56,560 nucleotides of DNA, taken from positions 1-56,560 of the forward strand of contig RHMC01000029.1 in assembly GCA_003719395.1 (NCBI GenBank), read 5' to 3'. The notes under the pieces were generated by a model. That model had not been told where the DNA came from and did not search any database. It saw only the letters and a list, made by a program, of their open reading frames with translations. Every line of letters begins with the position of its first letter. Within the stretch, counting starts at the first letter, position 1. A program made the position numbers and the translations under genes. Source of the DNA: Streptomyces altiplanensis. Lineage in GTDB: Bacteria > Actinomycetota > Actinomycetes > Streptomycetales > Streptomycetaceae. This document shows, piece by piece, positions 9,382 to 17,775 of the stretch.

Positions 9382-10581
9382 TCAGCCGCGGACGAGGGCT
9401 CCGCGGACGAGGGCTCCGCGGGCGGCCTCGGCGGCTGCCTGCGCCCGCTGATAGGCGACGAGGTCGCCGGTGACGCGCCGGACGACCTCGTCGCCGTGCT
9501 CGTTCCAGTACGCCTCGAAGACGTCGACGGGCACCGACGGAGCCAGCAGCCCGGCGAGCCCCGGGGCCCGGCCGGCGTCGGCCAGACCCGCCTCCGACAG
9601 GGCCCGCACGGTGGCCTCGAGAGCGAGCCCTCCGTCTCCGTCGACCGCCAGCGAGGCCAGGACCCGTACGTCCGATCCCTTGGTCAGACGGGTGACCAGC
9701 TTGGACAACGCGGCCCGGCCGCCCGCCTCCACGAACGTGGTGACACCGGCCTCCCGCAGGTGGCGCACGGCGGCGGCGAACCGGACCGGGGTGACGAAGT
9801 GCTCCGCCAGGCGGTCGGCCAGGGCGTCGTCGGGCTCGTAGTAGCGCTGAAGGATCGGCGAGTACACCAGGTTCCGCAGCGGGTACTGGTCCAGCTTGCC
9901 CACATAGGCGGCGAAGTCGGGGACCGCGGGCGCCAGGGCCGGGGTGTGGAAGGGGAAGGGCGCGTCGATCTCGATGGCGCCGATGCCCAGCTGTCCGGCG
10001 ATCGCCACCACCCGGTCCAGGACCTCGCCCGGGCCGCTCACCACGGTCTGCTCGTCGTGGTTCTCGGTGGCGACGGCCAGCATCGGGTCGTCCAGCAGTT
10101 CCAGGAGCCGGCGGGCCCGGTCGGCGTTCGCCGACAGGGCCACCATGCGGCCCTCGATGCCGTCCTGCCGCTGGATCACCGCCACGCGCTGGGCGACGAT
10201 GCGTACGCCGTCCTCGACCGAGAAGGCGCCGGCGGCCACCAGGGCGGTGATCTCACCGAGGCTGTGGCCGACGAGGACGTCCGGCCGCGCTCCCTGGGCG
10301 GTCAGCACCTCGCAGGCGGCCAGGCCCGCGCCGTAGATGGCCACCTGCGAGGCCCACGGGTCGCCGTCGAGGAGCTCGCGCAGATCCGTCTTCTCCGGAC
10401 CGAAGAGCATGTCGGTTATTCGGCGCGAGAACAGGTTCAGGGTCTCCGTGTCAATGCGTTCGAAGACGCGCCGGACCTGCGGGTACTTGTCCTTCGCCAT
10501 GCGGAGGGCTTCGCCGTCGAAACCCCCTTGGCCGGGGAAGAGGAAGGTGGTGCGCAGGTCCCTGGAAGTGTGGTCGGACAT
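9382..10581 (-). CDS. malonyl-type acyltransferase of the PKS
   Basis: A 399-residue acyltransferase of the FabD/PKS-AT family. It has FPGQGG at residues 15-20, the nucleophile motif GHSLG (Ser107), Arg132 in AQRVAVIQ, and His212 in FPFHTPAL. It should load malonyl units from CoA onto the neighbouring ACP. A free-standing AT working in trans fits the lack of an AT domain in the giant synthase. The start ATG has GGAGGCACCACC just upstream. The C-terminus RGALVRGALVRG is encoded by a duplicated 15-base unit; one frame over, the same DNA reads as an Ala/Pro/Ser linker leading into the ACP, which suggests a frameshifted AT-ACP fusion. Confidence 0.9.
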   Translation of the reverse strand: MSDHTSRDLRTTFLFPGQGGFDGEALRMAKDKYPQVRRVFERIDTETLNLFSRRITDMLFGPEKTDLRELLDGDPWASQVAIYGAGLAACEVLTAQGARPDVLVGHSLGEITALVAAGAFSVEDGVRIVAQRVAVIQRQDGIEGRMVALSANADRARRLLELLDDPMLAVATENHDEQTVVSGPGEVLDRVVAIAGQLGIGAIEIDAPFPFHTPALAPAVPDFAAYVGKLDQYPLRNLVYSPILQRYYEPDDALADRLAEHFVTPVRFAAAVRHLREAGVTTFVEAGGRAALSKLVTRLTKGSDVRVLASLAVDGDGGLALEATVRALSEAGLADAGRAPGLAGLLAPSVPVDVFEAYWNEHGDEVVRRVTGDLVAYQRAQAAAEAARGALVRGALVRG

Positions 10582-10633
10582 GGTGGTGCCTCCATGGTGG
10601 TGCCGGTGACGGGATATGCGGGGATCACGAATT

Positions 10634-10668
10634 CGGTGATCGGTAATCGGTGATCGGTAAGCGGTAAG
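10634..10668. repeat. five 7-bp tandem repeats (cggtgat/cggtaat/cggtaag)
   Basis: Five adjacent 7-base units lie in the 109-base gap between the flavoenzyme stop and the AT start, upstream of the AT gene. The gap is noticeably less GC-rich than its surroundings. It could hold a secondary promoter or be simple slippage sequence; no function is shown. Confidence 0.6.
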
Positions 10669-10690
10669 CGGGAATTCGGGGATTGCGGGC

Positions 10691-12039
10691 TCAGGTCAGG
10701 TACTGGCCCATGGGCCCGAGGTTCTCGGCGATCAGTCGGTCGGCGACACGGGTGGCCGCGGGAATGTGCCGGGGGGCTCCGCGTACGAGCCAGCGCACCA
10801 TCCGCAATTTCCAGCCCGGCCCGCCGCCCGGCTCCAGATGGTCGAGCAGGGCGTGGATGTTGGCCGCCGAGTAGAACTCCGAAGGGCTGACCATGGTGGC
10901 GAACATTCCGACCATCTCCCGGCCGTGGGTGGGGCTGCGGCTCATCGCGCGAATGAATTCGATCTCCTCGCGCGTGTGGTTCGCGATCGTCGCGTGGTCG
11001 CGGGTGTAGCGGTAGTGGCCGGTGACCAGGTCGTCACGCTCCCGGCCGAAGCGGGCGAGCGCCGCGGGCAGCGGCTCACTCCCGGAAAGGCCCGCGTCGA
11101 GGGCCTGCGCGAGGAGTTCGGCCCCGCGCAGCGCGTCGGCTATCCCCGCGGCGGTGATCGGGTCCCGGGTGTATCCGGCGTCCCCGACCAGGGCCCAGCC
11201 GGGGCCGTGGGCGCGGCGCAGGAAGTTGGGTACCGCCCCCGTCATCCACCGGTCGACGCGGCTGGTCCGGCGCAGCAGTTCGGCCCGTTGCGGGTCCACT
11301 TCCTCGAACGCGGAGATGACCGTACGGTCCCGTTCCTCCTCGCTCGTCGCCTTGAAGTCGCCGACCGGCAGCGCCACTCCGACGATGGTCAGGCCGTCGT
11401 GGGTCGGCCAGGTGAAGGCGTGCTTGCCGGCGTGGCGGTAAGTGCGTACCCGCCCGTCGTGCGGCAGCCCCTCCCAGTAGGACCAGTGGCTCTTGTTGAG
11501 GACCGGGTGGGCGTCGTACTTCTCGGCACCGACCAGGCGGGCGAGCGTGGAATTGGAGCCGTCCGCCCCCACCACGACGCGGGCGCGCTCGACCACCGGG
11601 GTACGGTCCTCCGTCTCCCCCCGCACGCCGGTCACGGTGCCGTCGTCGTCCGTGACGAGCCCGCGCAGCGAGACACCCGCGCGCAGTTCCGCCCCGGCCT
11701 TGACCGCGGCGTCCAGCAGGATCCGGTCCAGCTTGCCGCGGTCCGGGGAGTACGCCTCGCCCACCCCGTCGACGTCGGCAGACGGGCCATCAGTTCCACC
11801 GGGCCGCTGCGCAGACCGTACTCGTGAATGGGCGGACAGCCGGTGGCCGTCAGCTCGTCGAGCAGCCCCCAGCGTTTCAGCCGGAGAATGCCCGGCGGGT
11901 GGACCAGATTGGTCGCCGCCGCTTTTCCGCCCGGGAACACGGCACGGTCGAGCAACAGCACTTTGTAGCCCGCTTTTGACAGCAGCAGCGCCGTGGAGGC
12001 TCCGCTGACCCGTGCACCCACAACAACAACGTCGTACAT
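10691..12039 (-). CDS. FAD-dependent oxidoreductase/monooxygenase (one frameshift)
   Basis: A p-hydroxybenzoate-hydroxylase-fold flavoprotein. It has an N-terminal dinucleotide site (VVVVGARVSGAS, residues 3-14), a mid-protein GADGSNSTLA motif that contacts NADPH and FAD, and the FAD-ribityl motif GDAGYTRDPITAAG. The last 100 residues are family-specific. Two ORF pieces overlap near 11776, where one base is missing: DVDGVGEAYSPDRGK continues the first piece. Members include aromatic hydroxylases, halogenases and geranylgeranyl-reductase-like saturating enzymes; no halogenase WxWxIP motif is seen. In this cluster it could hydroxylate, epoxidise or reduce the polyketide. The ATG start is clear; the gene follows the MFS exporter in the same direction by 52 bases. 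Confidence 0.85.
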
Positions 12040-12091
12040 CTCGACTCCCGGGCCAATCGACTGGTGGGCGGATTCGTGACGTCCGGTGGAC

Positions 12092-13555
12092 CTACTGGTG
12101 CGAGGGCTCCAGCCGGCCGGCGTCCGGGGACTCTTCGGCGTCCCGGCTCCCGCTTTCCTGCCATGCGCCCTGTTTCTCCTTGGAGCGGCGGGGGGCGGCG
12201 AGAATGGAGAGGCAGCCGAGGGCCGCGATTCCGGCGCCGATCCACGAGGCGGGAACCAGACCGTCCACGAATTCCTGCGGGGAGCCGTATCCGCCCTGTG
12301 CGGTGAAGACCGAGGTCAGTACCGCCACCCCGAGTACGCCGCCGAGTTCGCGGAAGGTGTTGTTGGCTCCGGAGGCGACTCCCTGGTCGCGCCGGGAGAC
12401 GATGTTCATGGCCATCTCGGCGACGGGTGCGAAGAACAGCCCGAGTCCGATGCCGCCGAGCACCAGGCCGGGGACCTGGTCCGCGTAGTCGGTGTGCACG
12501 CGGGTCACCGAGGCGAGCCAGCCGAGGCCGACGGCTTCGAACAGCAGCCCCACGGCCACCACCAGCCGGTTGCCGAACCGTGCGGTCAGCAGGGCGGCGA
12601 GCGGAGCGACCAGGACGGGCATCGCGGTCCACGGCAGCATCCGCACACCCGCCTCCAGCGGCGAGAACCCCTGGATGTTCTGCATGAACTGGGTCAGCAG
12701 GAAGACCAGTCCGAACATGGCGGCGAACATCAGCAGGCTGGCGGCGTTGACCGCGCTGAACGAGCGGTTGCGGAACAGCCGCATCGGCAGCATCGGGTGG
12801 GGGGTGCGCACCTCCCAGGCGACGAAGGCCACGAGGAACACCACCCCGCCGATCAGGTAGGTCAGCACCTCGCCGCTGGCCCAGCCGTGCTCGGTGGTCC
12901 GTACGAGGGCGTAGACCACGCCGAACATGCCGACACTCACCAGGACGGTGCCGACCGGGTCGAGCGGGCTCTCGGGGAGCTTGCTCTCGGCCAGCTTCCA
13001 CAGGCTCAGCGCCAGCACCACGACACCGATCGGCACGTTCACCCAGAAGATCCACTCCCATGAGATCTTCTCGACGACGGCGCCGCCGATCAGCGGGCCG
13101 AGCGCGACCGCGAGACCGCTCAGCGCGCCCCAGATGCCGAGGGCGAGGCCGCGCCGGCGGGCAGGGACCGCGACGGTCAGCAGCGTCAGAGTCAGCGGCA
13201 TGACGATGGCCGCGCCGAAGCCCTGCACCGCGCGGGCGACGATCAGCTGCTCCGAGGTGTCGGCCATCGCGCACGCCGCGGACGCGGCGGTGAACACCAC
13301 GAGCCCCACCACGAACATCCGACGGCGGCCGAAGCGGTCACCGGCCGCCGCACCGGCCATGAGGAAGACCGCGAAGGCCAGGGTGTAGGCGTTCACCGTC
13401 CATTCCAGGTCCTGCAGGCTCGTGTCGAGGGACTCCTGGATCGCGGGCAGAGCCGTGATGACGACGAGGTTGTCCAACGCCGCCATGAAGACCGCGAGGC
13501 CGGTCACGAGGAGCGTCCATACGGAATGTCCGCGTGAACTGGACCTGCTTGACAT
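12092..13555 (-). CDS. MFS exporter, DHA2/EmrB-QacA type (14 TM)
   Basis: A 487-residue major facilitator protein of the drug:H+ antiporter-2 family. It has the TM1 motif LDNLVVITALPAIQ, the loop 2-3 motif GDRFGRRRMF, and the antiporter motif C in the ALGPLIGGAVVE region; hydrophobic segments fit 14 helices. The cytoplasmic tail is short, polar and charged. The start ATG at 13555 has an excellent GGAGGATCTTTC site. Position inside the PKS operon implies export of the product or self-resistance. Confidence 0.92.
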   Translation of the reverse strand: MSSRSSSRGHSVWTLLVTGLAVFMAALDNLVVITALPAIQESLDTSLQDLEWTVNAYTLAFAVFLMAGAAAGDRFGRRRMFVVGLVVFTAASAACAMADTSEQLIVARAVQGFGAAIVMPLTLTLLTVAVPARRRGLALGIWGALSGLAVALGPLIGGAVVEKISWEWIFWVNVPIGVVVLALSLWKLAESKLPESPLDPVGTVLVSVGMFGVVYALVRTTEHGWASGEVLTYLIGGVVFLVAFVAWEVRTPHPMLPMRLFRNRSFSAVNAASLLMFAAMFGLVFLLTQFMQNIQGFSPLEAGVRMLPWTAMPVLVAPLAALLTARFGNRLVVAVGLLFEAVGLGWLASVTRVHTDYADQVPGLVLGGIGLGLFFAPVAEMAMNIVSRRDQGVASGANNTFRELGGVLGVAVLTSVFTAQGGYGSPQEFVDGLVPASWIGAGIAALGCLSILAAPRRSKEKQGAWQESGSRDAEESPDAGRLEPSHQ

Positions 13556-13627
13556 GAAAGATCCTCCGTGGGGGTGGGTGGCACGGGTGCGCCGGAGAGG
13601 GCGGAGCGGGGCCGTGGCGGTGGCGGG

Positions 13628-15067
13628 TCAGTACGTGAACAGCTGGTCCGGAGCGGCCGGTGTGTTCAGTGCGGCCGGTGCGTCCAGCGCGTCCAGCGCG
13701 TCCAGCGCGTCCAGTGCTTCGCGCCACAGGGCCGCCAGCCGTTGCGCTCCCGGAAGCCTGCGGTCGTACAGGAAGCTCACCTGGACCCGGGAGCCGCAGG
13801 ACAGCAGCGTCACGGACAGGGCATTGCCCGGCAGGAGCACACCGAGCGGAATCGCGTCCATCACGGGATCGCCCTTGAAGCAAAGGTTCTTCGGCACGCT
13901 GTAGTTGGAGGCGTACAGCGGCGCCGAGCGGGGGCTGAGCAGGCGCCTGACGGTCCACCGGGTCACGGCGGACGGCAGCAGGGCGACGAAGGCCCTGCTG
14001 GCCGGCCGCAGACCGCTGGAGCGCATCCGGTGGGTGCTCTCGACGAGCTGGGCGAAAGCCTCGGCGGGCGGCAGTTCCCGACCGGGGAGCACTACGGTCG
14101 CTGTGGTGAGGTGGTTGCCGACGGCCGCCTCCTCGCCCGTGTGGCGGGTGCTCAGTGGCATGCGCACCGGCACGGGGGCGGACCGGAACGCCGACCGTAC
14201 GTCGTTGCCCTTCCCCGACGCGCTCCAGGCGGCCAGCGCACCCCACAGCGCCATGAGGAAGGCGTCGTTGACGGTGCCGCCGTGCTTCCTGCCCAGTCTG
14301 CTCAGTTCGTGCCAGGTGGCGCCGGTGCTGCACACGGCGAGGTGTCCGGGGCCGGGCCGGGGCGCCCTCGGCCACAACCGGGCGGGCACCAGAGCGCGTA
14401 CCAGCCCCGCACCCACGCTGAGCGGTCCGCGCAGCAGCTCCACGGGCCCCGCGGTGAACAGCGGACCGTTCCGCTGCTCGTCCCGTCGCGCCCGCCCCGG
14501 CTGCCGGGGGTCACCGAACAGGACGGCGGCGACGTGGGCCGCGCCCATTCCGTCCTCCAGGCCGTGGTGGACCCGGTAGCACACGGCGTACTCCCCGACG
14601 GCGTACCCGTGGACGAGGTGGACCGACCACAGGGGGCCGGACGCGGGCACCGGCTGACGGACCAGGACGCCGAGCGCCTCGTCCAGCGTGGTCCCGGCCG
14701 GGAGCTTCACCTCCCGGACGTGGTCGCGCAGGTCGAAGCCGGGACTGGGAGCGCGGAACGTCCTTCGCCCTTCGCTCCCCGCCCGGTGGGTCAGCCGGGA
14801 GAGCCGGGGCAGCCGGTCCGCCAGGTGGTCGTGCAGCACGTCCAGCGAAGGAGCGTCCCCGTCGAACCGCAGGAACTGGCCCTGGACCATGCCGATGTTC
14901 CGGTCCATGGCGAGGAAGACCTCGTCGATCGGGTTGAGTGGGTGTTCCACGATCCGCTCCCAGTCGAATGCGTCGGAGAAGGCCGGCGGGAGAACAGGGG
15001 CGAGGCCGGGAGGTGCGCGTTCGGGGCGAACGGGCGCGGCTCCCCGGTCCTCGCGGGGCGCGGTCAT
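13628..15067 (-). CDS. WS/DGAT-type acyltransferase
   Basis: A 479-residue protein of the wax ester synthase/diacylglycerol acyltransferase superfamily, also related to condensation domains. The catalytic motif HHxxxDG is present as HHGLEDG (residues 167-173). The C-terminal half carries the usual VNDAFLMALWGAL and GNHLTTATVVLP-like segments. The tail contains repeated Leu-Asp-Ala units encoded by four 9-bp repeats (13681-13716). The ATG start overlaps the epsilon-subunit stop (ATGA), so the two are translationally coupled. In a PKS cluster such an enzyme could transfer the finished chain from the ACP or a CoA onto an alcohol or amine, giving an ester, wax or glyceride-like product. The substrate is an inference. 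Confidence 0.85.
   Translation of the reverse strand: MTAPREDRGAAPVRPERAPPGLAPVLPPAFSDAFDWERIVEHPLNPIDEVFLAMDRNIGMVQGQFLRFDGDAPSLDVLHDHLADRLPRLSRLTHRAGSEGRRTFRAPSPGFDLRDHVREVKLPAGTTLDEALGVLVRQPVPASGPLWSVHLVHGYAVGEYAVCYRVHHGLEDGMGAAHVAAVLFGDPRQPGRARRDEQRNGPLFTAGPVELLRGPLSVGAGLVRALVPARLWPRAPRPGPGHLAVCSTGATWHELSRLGRKHGGTVNDAFLMALWGALAAWSASGKGNDVRSAFRSAPVPVRMPLSTRHTGEEAAVGNHLTTATVVLPGRELPPAEAFAQLVESTHRMRSSGLRPASRAFVALLPSAVTRWTVRRLLSPRSAPLYASNYSVPKNLCFKGDPVMDAIPLGVLLPGNALSVTLLSCGSRVQVSFLYDRRLPGAQRLAALWREALDALDALDALDAPAALNTPAAPDQLFTY
13681..13716. repeat. four 9-bp tandem repeats inside the WS/DGAT gene
   Basis: Units of cgtccagcg (the last cgtccagtg) encode a Leu-Asp-Ala run near the C-terminus of the acyltransferase. 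Repeat number is a multiple of three bases, so changes would not break the frame. Confidence 0.85.
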
Positions 15068-15348
15068 GACGAGGGCCGGCCCGGTGCGGTCCGGCCCGGT
15101 GCGAGCCGTACCGGTGCGGGCGGTCCCGGCCGCGTACGGCCCCAGGAGCGCCAGGATCCGGCTGGGCGCGACCGGTGGCCGTCACCGCCCCAAGCCGCCC
15201 TCGCCGGACCCGGCGGACCCGGCGCCACGGACGGACCGGTGCCGGGACGCCCGGCCACGGTGCTCAGCACCGCGATGACGGCGGCCAGTTCGACGTCGTC
15301 CGGGCAGCCCCGGACCACCTGGAGACAGGTGCTCACGGCGCCCGTCAC
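15064..15348 (-). CDS. acyl-CoA carboxylase epsilon subunit
   Basis: A 94-residue protein starting VTGAVSTCLQVVRGCPDDVELAAVIAVLS. The pattern L-x-VVRG-x-P-x-x-ELAA-x-x-AVL is diagnostic of actinobacterial acyl-CoA carboxylase epsilon subunits, followed by the usual Pro/Ala/Arg-rich tail with a Trp (GSWRSWG). Epsilon subunits bind the beta-subunit hexamer and raise carboxylase activity. The GTG start overlaps the beta-subunit stop (GTGA) and its stop overlaps the WS/DGAT start (ATGA), so three genes are coupled. No alpha (biotin carboxylase) subunit is encoded here; it would come from elsewhere in the genome. Confidence 0.85.
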   Translation of the reverse strand: MTGAVSTCLQVVRGCPDDVELAAVIAVLSTVAGRPGTGPSVAPGPPGPARAAWGGDGHRSRPAGSWRSWGRTRPGPPAPVRLAPGRTAPGRPSS

Positions 15349-16980
15349 GTCGGCGGGTTGCCGTGCTTGCGCGACGGCAGGTCGGCGTCCTTGGCACGCA
15401 GCACACGCAGCGCCTCGATGAGCGCGGAGCGCGTGTGCGACGGGTCGATGACATCGTCGACGAGGCCGCGCTCGGCGGCGTAGTACGGATGCATCAGATC
15501 CGTCTTGTACTCCTTGACCAGCCGGGCACGGGCCGCCTCCGGGTCGTCGGAGGCGGCGATCTCCCGGCGGAAGATGACGTTCGCCGCGCCTTCGGCGCCC
15601 ATGACCGCGATCTCGTTCGTCGGCCAGGCGTAGGTCAGGTCGGCGCCGATGGACTGCGAGTCCATGACGATGTACGCGCCGCCGTACGCCTTGCGCAGCA
15701 CCAGCGAGATGCGCGGCACGGTGGCGTTGCAGTACGCGTACAGCAGCTTGGCGCCGTGCCGGATGATGCCGTTGTGCTCCTGGTCCACGCCGGGCAGGAA
15801 GCCGGGCACGTCGACCAGGGTGATCAGGGGGATGTTGAAGGCGTCGCAGGTGGAGATGTGCCGGGCGGCCTTCTCGGAGGCGTGGATGTCCAGTACGCCG
15901 GCCAGCACGGCGGGCTGGTTCGCCACGATGCCGACGGGCCGGCCGTCCATCCGGGCCAGCGCACAGATGATGTTGCCCGCCCAGCTCGCGTGCACCTCCA
16001 GCAGCTCGCCGTCGTCGACGATCTCCTGGATCACCGCGCGCATGTCGTACGGGCGGTTGCCCTCGGCGGGCACCAGGTCGACGAGCGCGTCGGTCCGCCG
16101 GGCGGCGGGATCGCCCGTGTCGAGCACGGGTGGCAGCTCCCGGTTGTTGGAGGGCAGCAAGGACAGGAGGTGGCGGACCTCCTCCAGGCACTCCTCCTCG
16201 TCGTCGTAGACGAATCCGGCGACGCCGGAGACCGTGCCGTGGACGTCCGCGCCGCCCAGGCCGTTCTGCGTGATCTCCTCACCCGTCACGGCCTGGACCA
16301 CGTCCGGCCCGGTGATGAACATCTGCGAGGTCTCGCGGACCATGAACACGAAGTCCGTCAGGGCGGGGGAGTAGGCGGCGCCGCCCGCGCACGGGCCGAG
16401 CATCACCGATATCTGCGGGATCACCCCCGACGCCCGGGTGTTGCGCCGGAAGATCCCGCCGTAACCGGCCAGCGCCGAGACGCCTTCCTGGATACGGGCG
16501 CCCGCTCCGTCGTTGAGCGACACGAGCGGCGCGCCGGCCTTCACGGCCATGTCCATGACCTTGTGGATCTTCGCCGCGTGCGCCTCGCCGAGCGAGCCGC
16601 CGAAGATCCGGAAGTCGTGGGCGTACGCGAAGACGGTGCGGCCGTGGACCGTACCCCAGCCCGTGACGACGCCGTCGGTGTACGGCCGGCGGTTCTCCAG
16701 GCCGAAGCCGGTGGCCCGGTGCCGGCGCAACTGCTCGATCTCGGTGAACGAGTCCTCGTCGAAGAGGAGGTCCAGGCGTTCCCGCGCGGTCAGCTTGCCC
16801 CGCGCGTGCTGCTGCTCGGTGGCGCGCGAGCCGGGTCCCCGCTCGGCGTCCAGAACGCGTGGCGTGCAGGTTGCCGACGCTGCCGCGCATGTCCGGCGGC
16901 GCGGCCTCGGGGGTGTGAGGAGGGGGTGGGGTGGGTGAGGGTGCCGGACTCCCGGTGAGAGCGGCGGGGCGGGCCGTCAT
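15345..16980 (-). CDS. acyl-CoA carboxylase beta subunit (carboxyltransferase; one frameshift)
   Basis: A carboxyltransferase of the acetyl/propionyl-CoA carboxylase beta family. It shows GKLTARERLDLLFDEDSF, YAHDFRIFGGSLGEAHAAKI, the acyl-CoA pocket DGAGARIQEGVSALAGYG and MLGPCAGGAAYSPALTDFV, and the biotin-site IPLITLVDVPGFLPG and RKAYGGAYIVM. The N-terminal 40 residues are in another frame; one base is missing near 16857, between NLHAT and LDAERGP. The ATG at 16980 has AAAGGTCACGCCC upstream. It presumably makes malonyl-CoA or another extender for the cluster's synthase. The pocket residue that separates acetyl from propionyl specificity cannot be assigned safely by eye. Confidence 0.92.
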
Positions 16981-16998
16981 GGGCGTGACCTTTCTCCG

Positions 16999-17046
16999 TC
17001 ACCGTGGAGTGACGAGCGGAGGATTCATCGGAGCTGAATCCTCCGC
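16999..17046 (-). promoter_or_regulatory. leader hairpin and 9-codon leader ORF before the carboxylase gene
   Basis: A perfect 12-bp inverted repeat (GCGGAGGATTCA and complement, 7-base loop) spans 17016-17046 in the leader of the carboxylase operon. Its loop and right arm contain an ATG at 17028 preceded by GGAGG, opening the short frame MNPPLVTPR and stopping at 16999, 18 bases before the carboxylase ATG. It may be an operator or a translational/attenuation control. Only the repeat and frame are seen; function is inferred. Confidence 0.45.
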
Positions 17047-17112
17047 AGGGTGCGTCCCGGAAAATTCCTGGTGAATTTGGCCGGATCTCCGGCCGCTGTT
17101 TTCAGGAAAATC

Positions 17113-17475
17113 CTATCGAGCGCCCATTCGGTCGGGAACTGTACCTTGGTACAGGTGACGATAGGTGTGGGCGACGAGGCCGGCTTGTAACCTGGATTCA
17201 ACACGCAATTTACTCAGTATCTGAGCCACGTGGAACTTGACGGTCCGCTCGGTGATGTCGAGGTATTGGGCGATGCTGCGGTTGGAATATCCCCTTCCGA
17301 GGAGCCCGAAAACTTCCGCCTCGCGCCGGGACAGCAGCGCCGCCCGGTCCGACGCCTGCTGCCAGGGCGGCAGTCCGGCATCGTCTTCGGCGGTCTGACA
17401 TGCGGCGCAGAGCGCCGGCCCGGCCTCCCCCTTTTTCTCCTGCGCGTACGAACAGGTGACTACGGTGCGGGTCAA
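17113..17475 (-). CDS. small LuxR-family transcriptional regulator with a TTA codon
   Basis: A 120-residue protein ending in a LuxR/GerE helix-turn-helix (LSRREAEVFGLLGRGYSNRSIAQYL and TERTVKFHVAQILSKL, about residues 48-105). The N-terminal part has cysteines (C-x-x-C in ALCAACQTA) but no recognised receiver or ligand domain. The start is TTG at 17475 with AGAGGGAGC about 6 bases upstream. Codon 96 (17190-17188) is TTA, the rare leucine codon read by the bldA tRNA, so translation is probably tied to development. Its codons are AT-richer than those of its neighbours. It sits at the head of the PKS operon and is the likely pathway-specific activator. Confidence 0.87.
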   Translation of the reverse strand: MTRTVVTCSYAQEKKGEAGPALCAACQTAEDDAGLPPWQQASDRAALLSRREAEVFGLLGRGYSNRSIAQYLDITERTVKFHVAQILSKLRVESRLQAGLVAHTYRHLYQGTVPDRMGAR

Positions 17476-17540
17476 TTCAGCTCCCTCTGACAGCAGACCG
17501 AAGCTCTCGGCGCTCCGGCTCTCCGGCTCTCCGCCGTTCG

Positions 17541-17571
17541 AGTATCAACTACCCGCAGTGGGGACTGTCAA
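17541..17571 (-). promoter_or_regulatory. predicted promoter of the LuxR regulator
   Basis: A perfect TTGACA -35 element (complement of 17566-17571) is followed after 18-19 bases by TGATAC or GATACT (17541-17547), a fair -10 match for a vegetative sigma factor. The transcript would have a leader of about 60 bases before the TTG start at 17475. Confidence 0.5.
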
Positions 17572-17583
17572 GAAAGACAATTA

Positions 17584-17689
17584 TTTCCCGCAGGGTGAGA
17601 ATGTGCAGGGTCCGGCTCTCCCGGCAGGCGAGAAACAGGCATCGTCTTTCGCCTGCCGAGAAAGCGGTATTTCCCGCTCCGTGAGAAAA
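17584..17689. promoter_or_regulatory. array of four imperfect palindromes upstream of the LuxR promoter
   Basis: Four related 18-20 bp sites lie at 17584-17601, 17617-17635, 17645-17664 and 17670-17689. On the minus strand each reads close to TTTCTC(A/G)C-N4-GCGGGAAA. Their centres are about 33, 28 and 26 bases apart and the nearest is only 12 bases upstream of the -35 element. This looks like a multi-site operator for an activator, perhaps the LuxR protein itself or the adjacent IclR protein. Confidence 0.55.
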
Positions 17690-17775
17690 GCGACTGTTCG
17701 GTCGAGGTAATGTGACAGCCAGGTTTCGCTGTTATTGCGTGACCGGTCGGCAGGGCCGCGGCCGTCGCACGCGGT

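Noticed and set aside
10691..12039. Flavoenzyme as a tryptophan-type halogenase
   Set aside because: The WxWxIP motif of flavin halogenases was not found; only the general FAD monooxygenase motifs are present.
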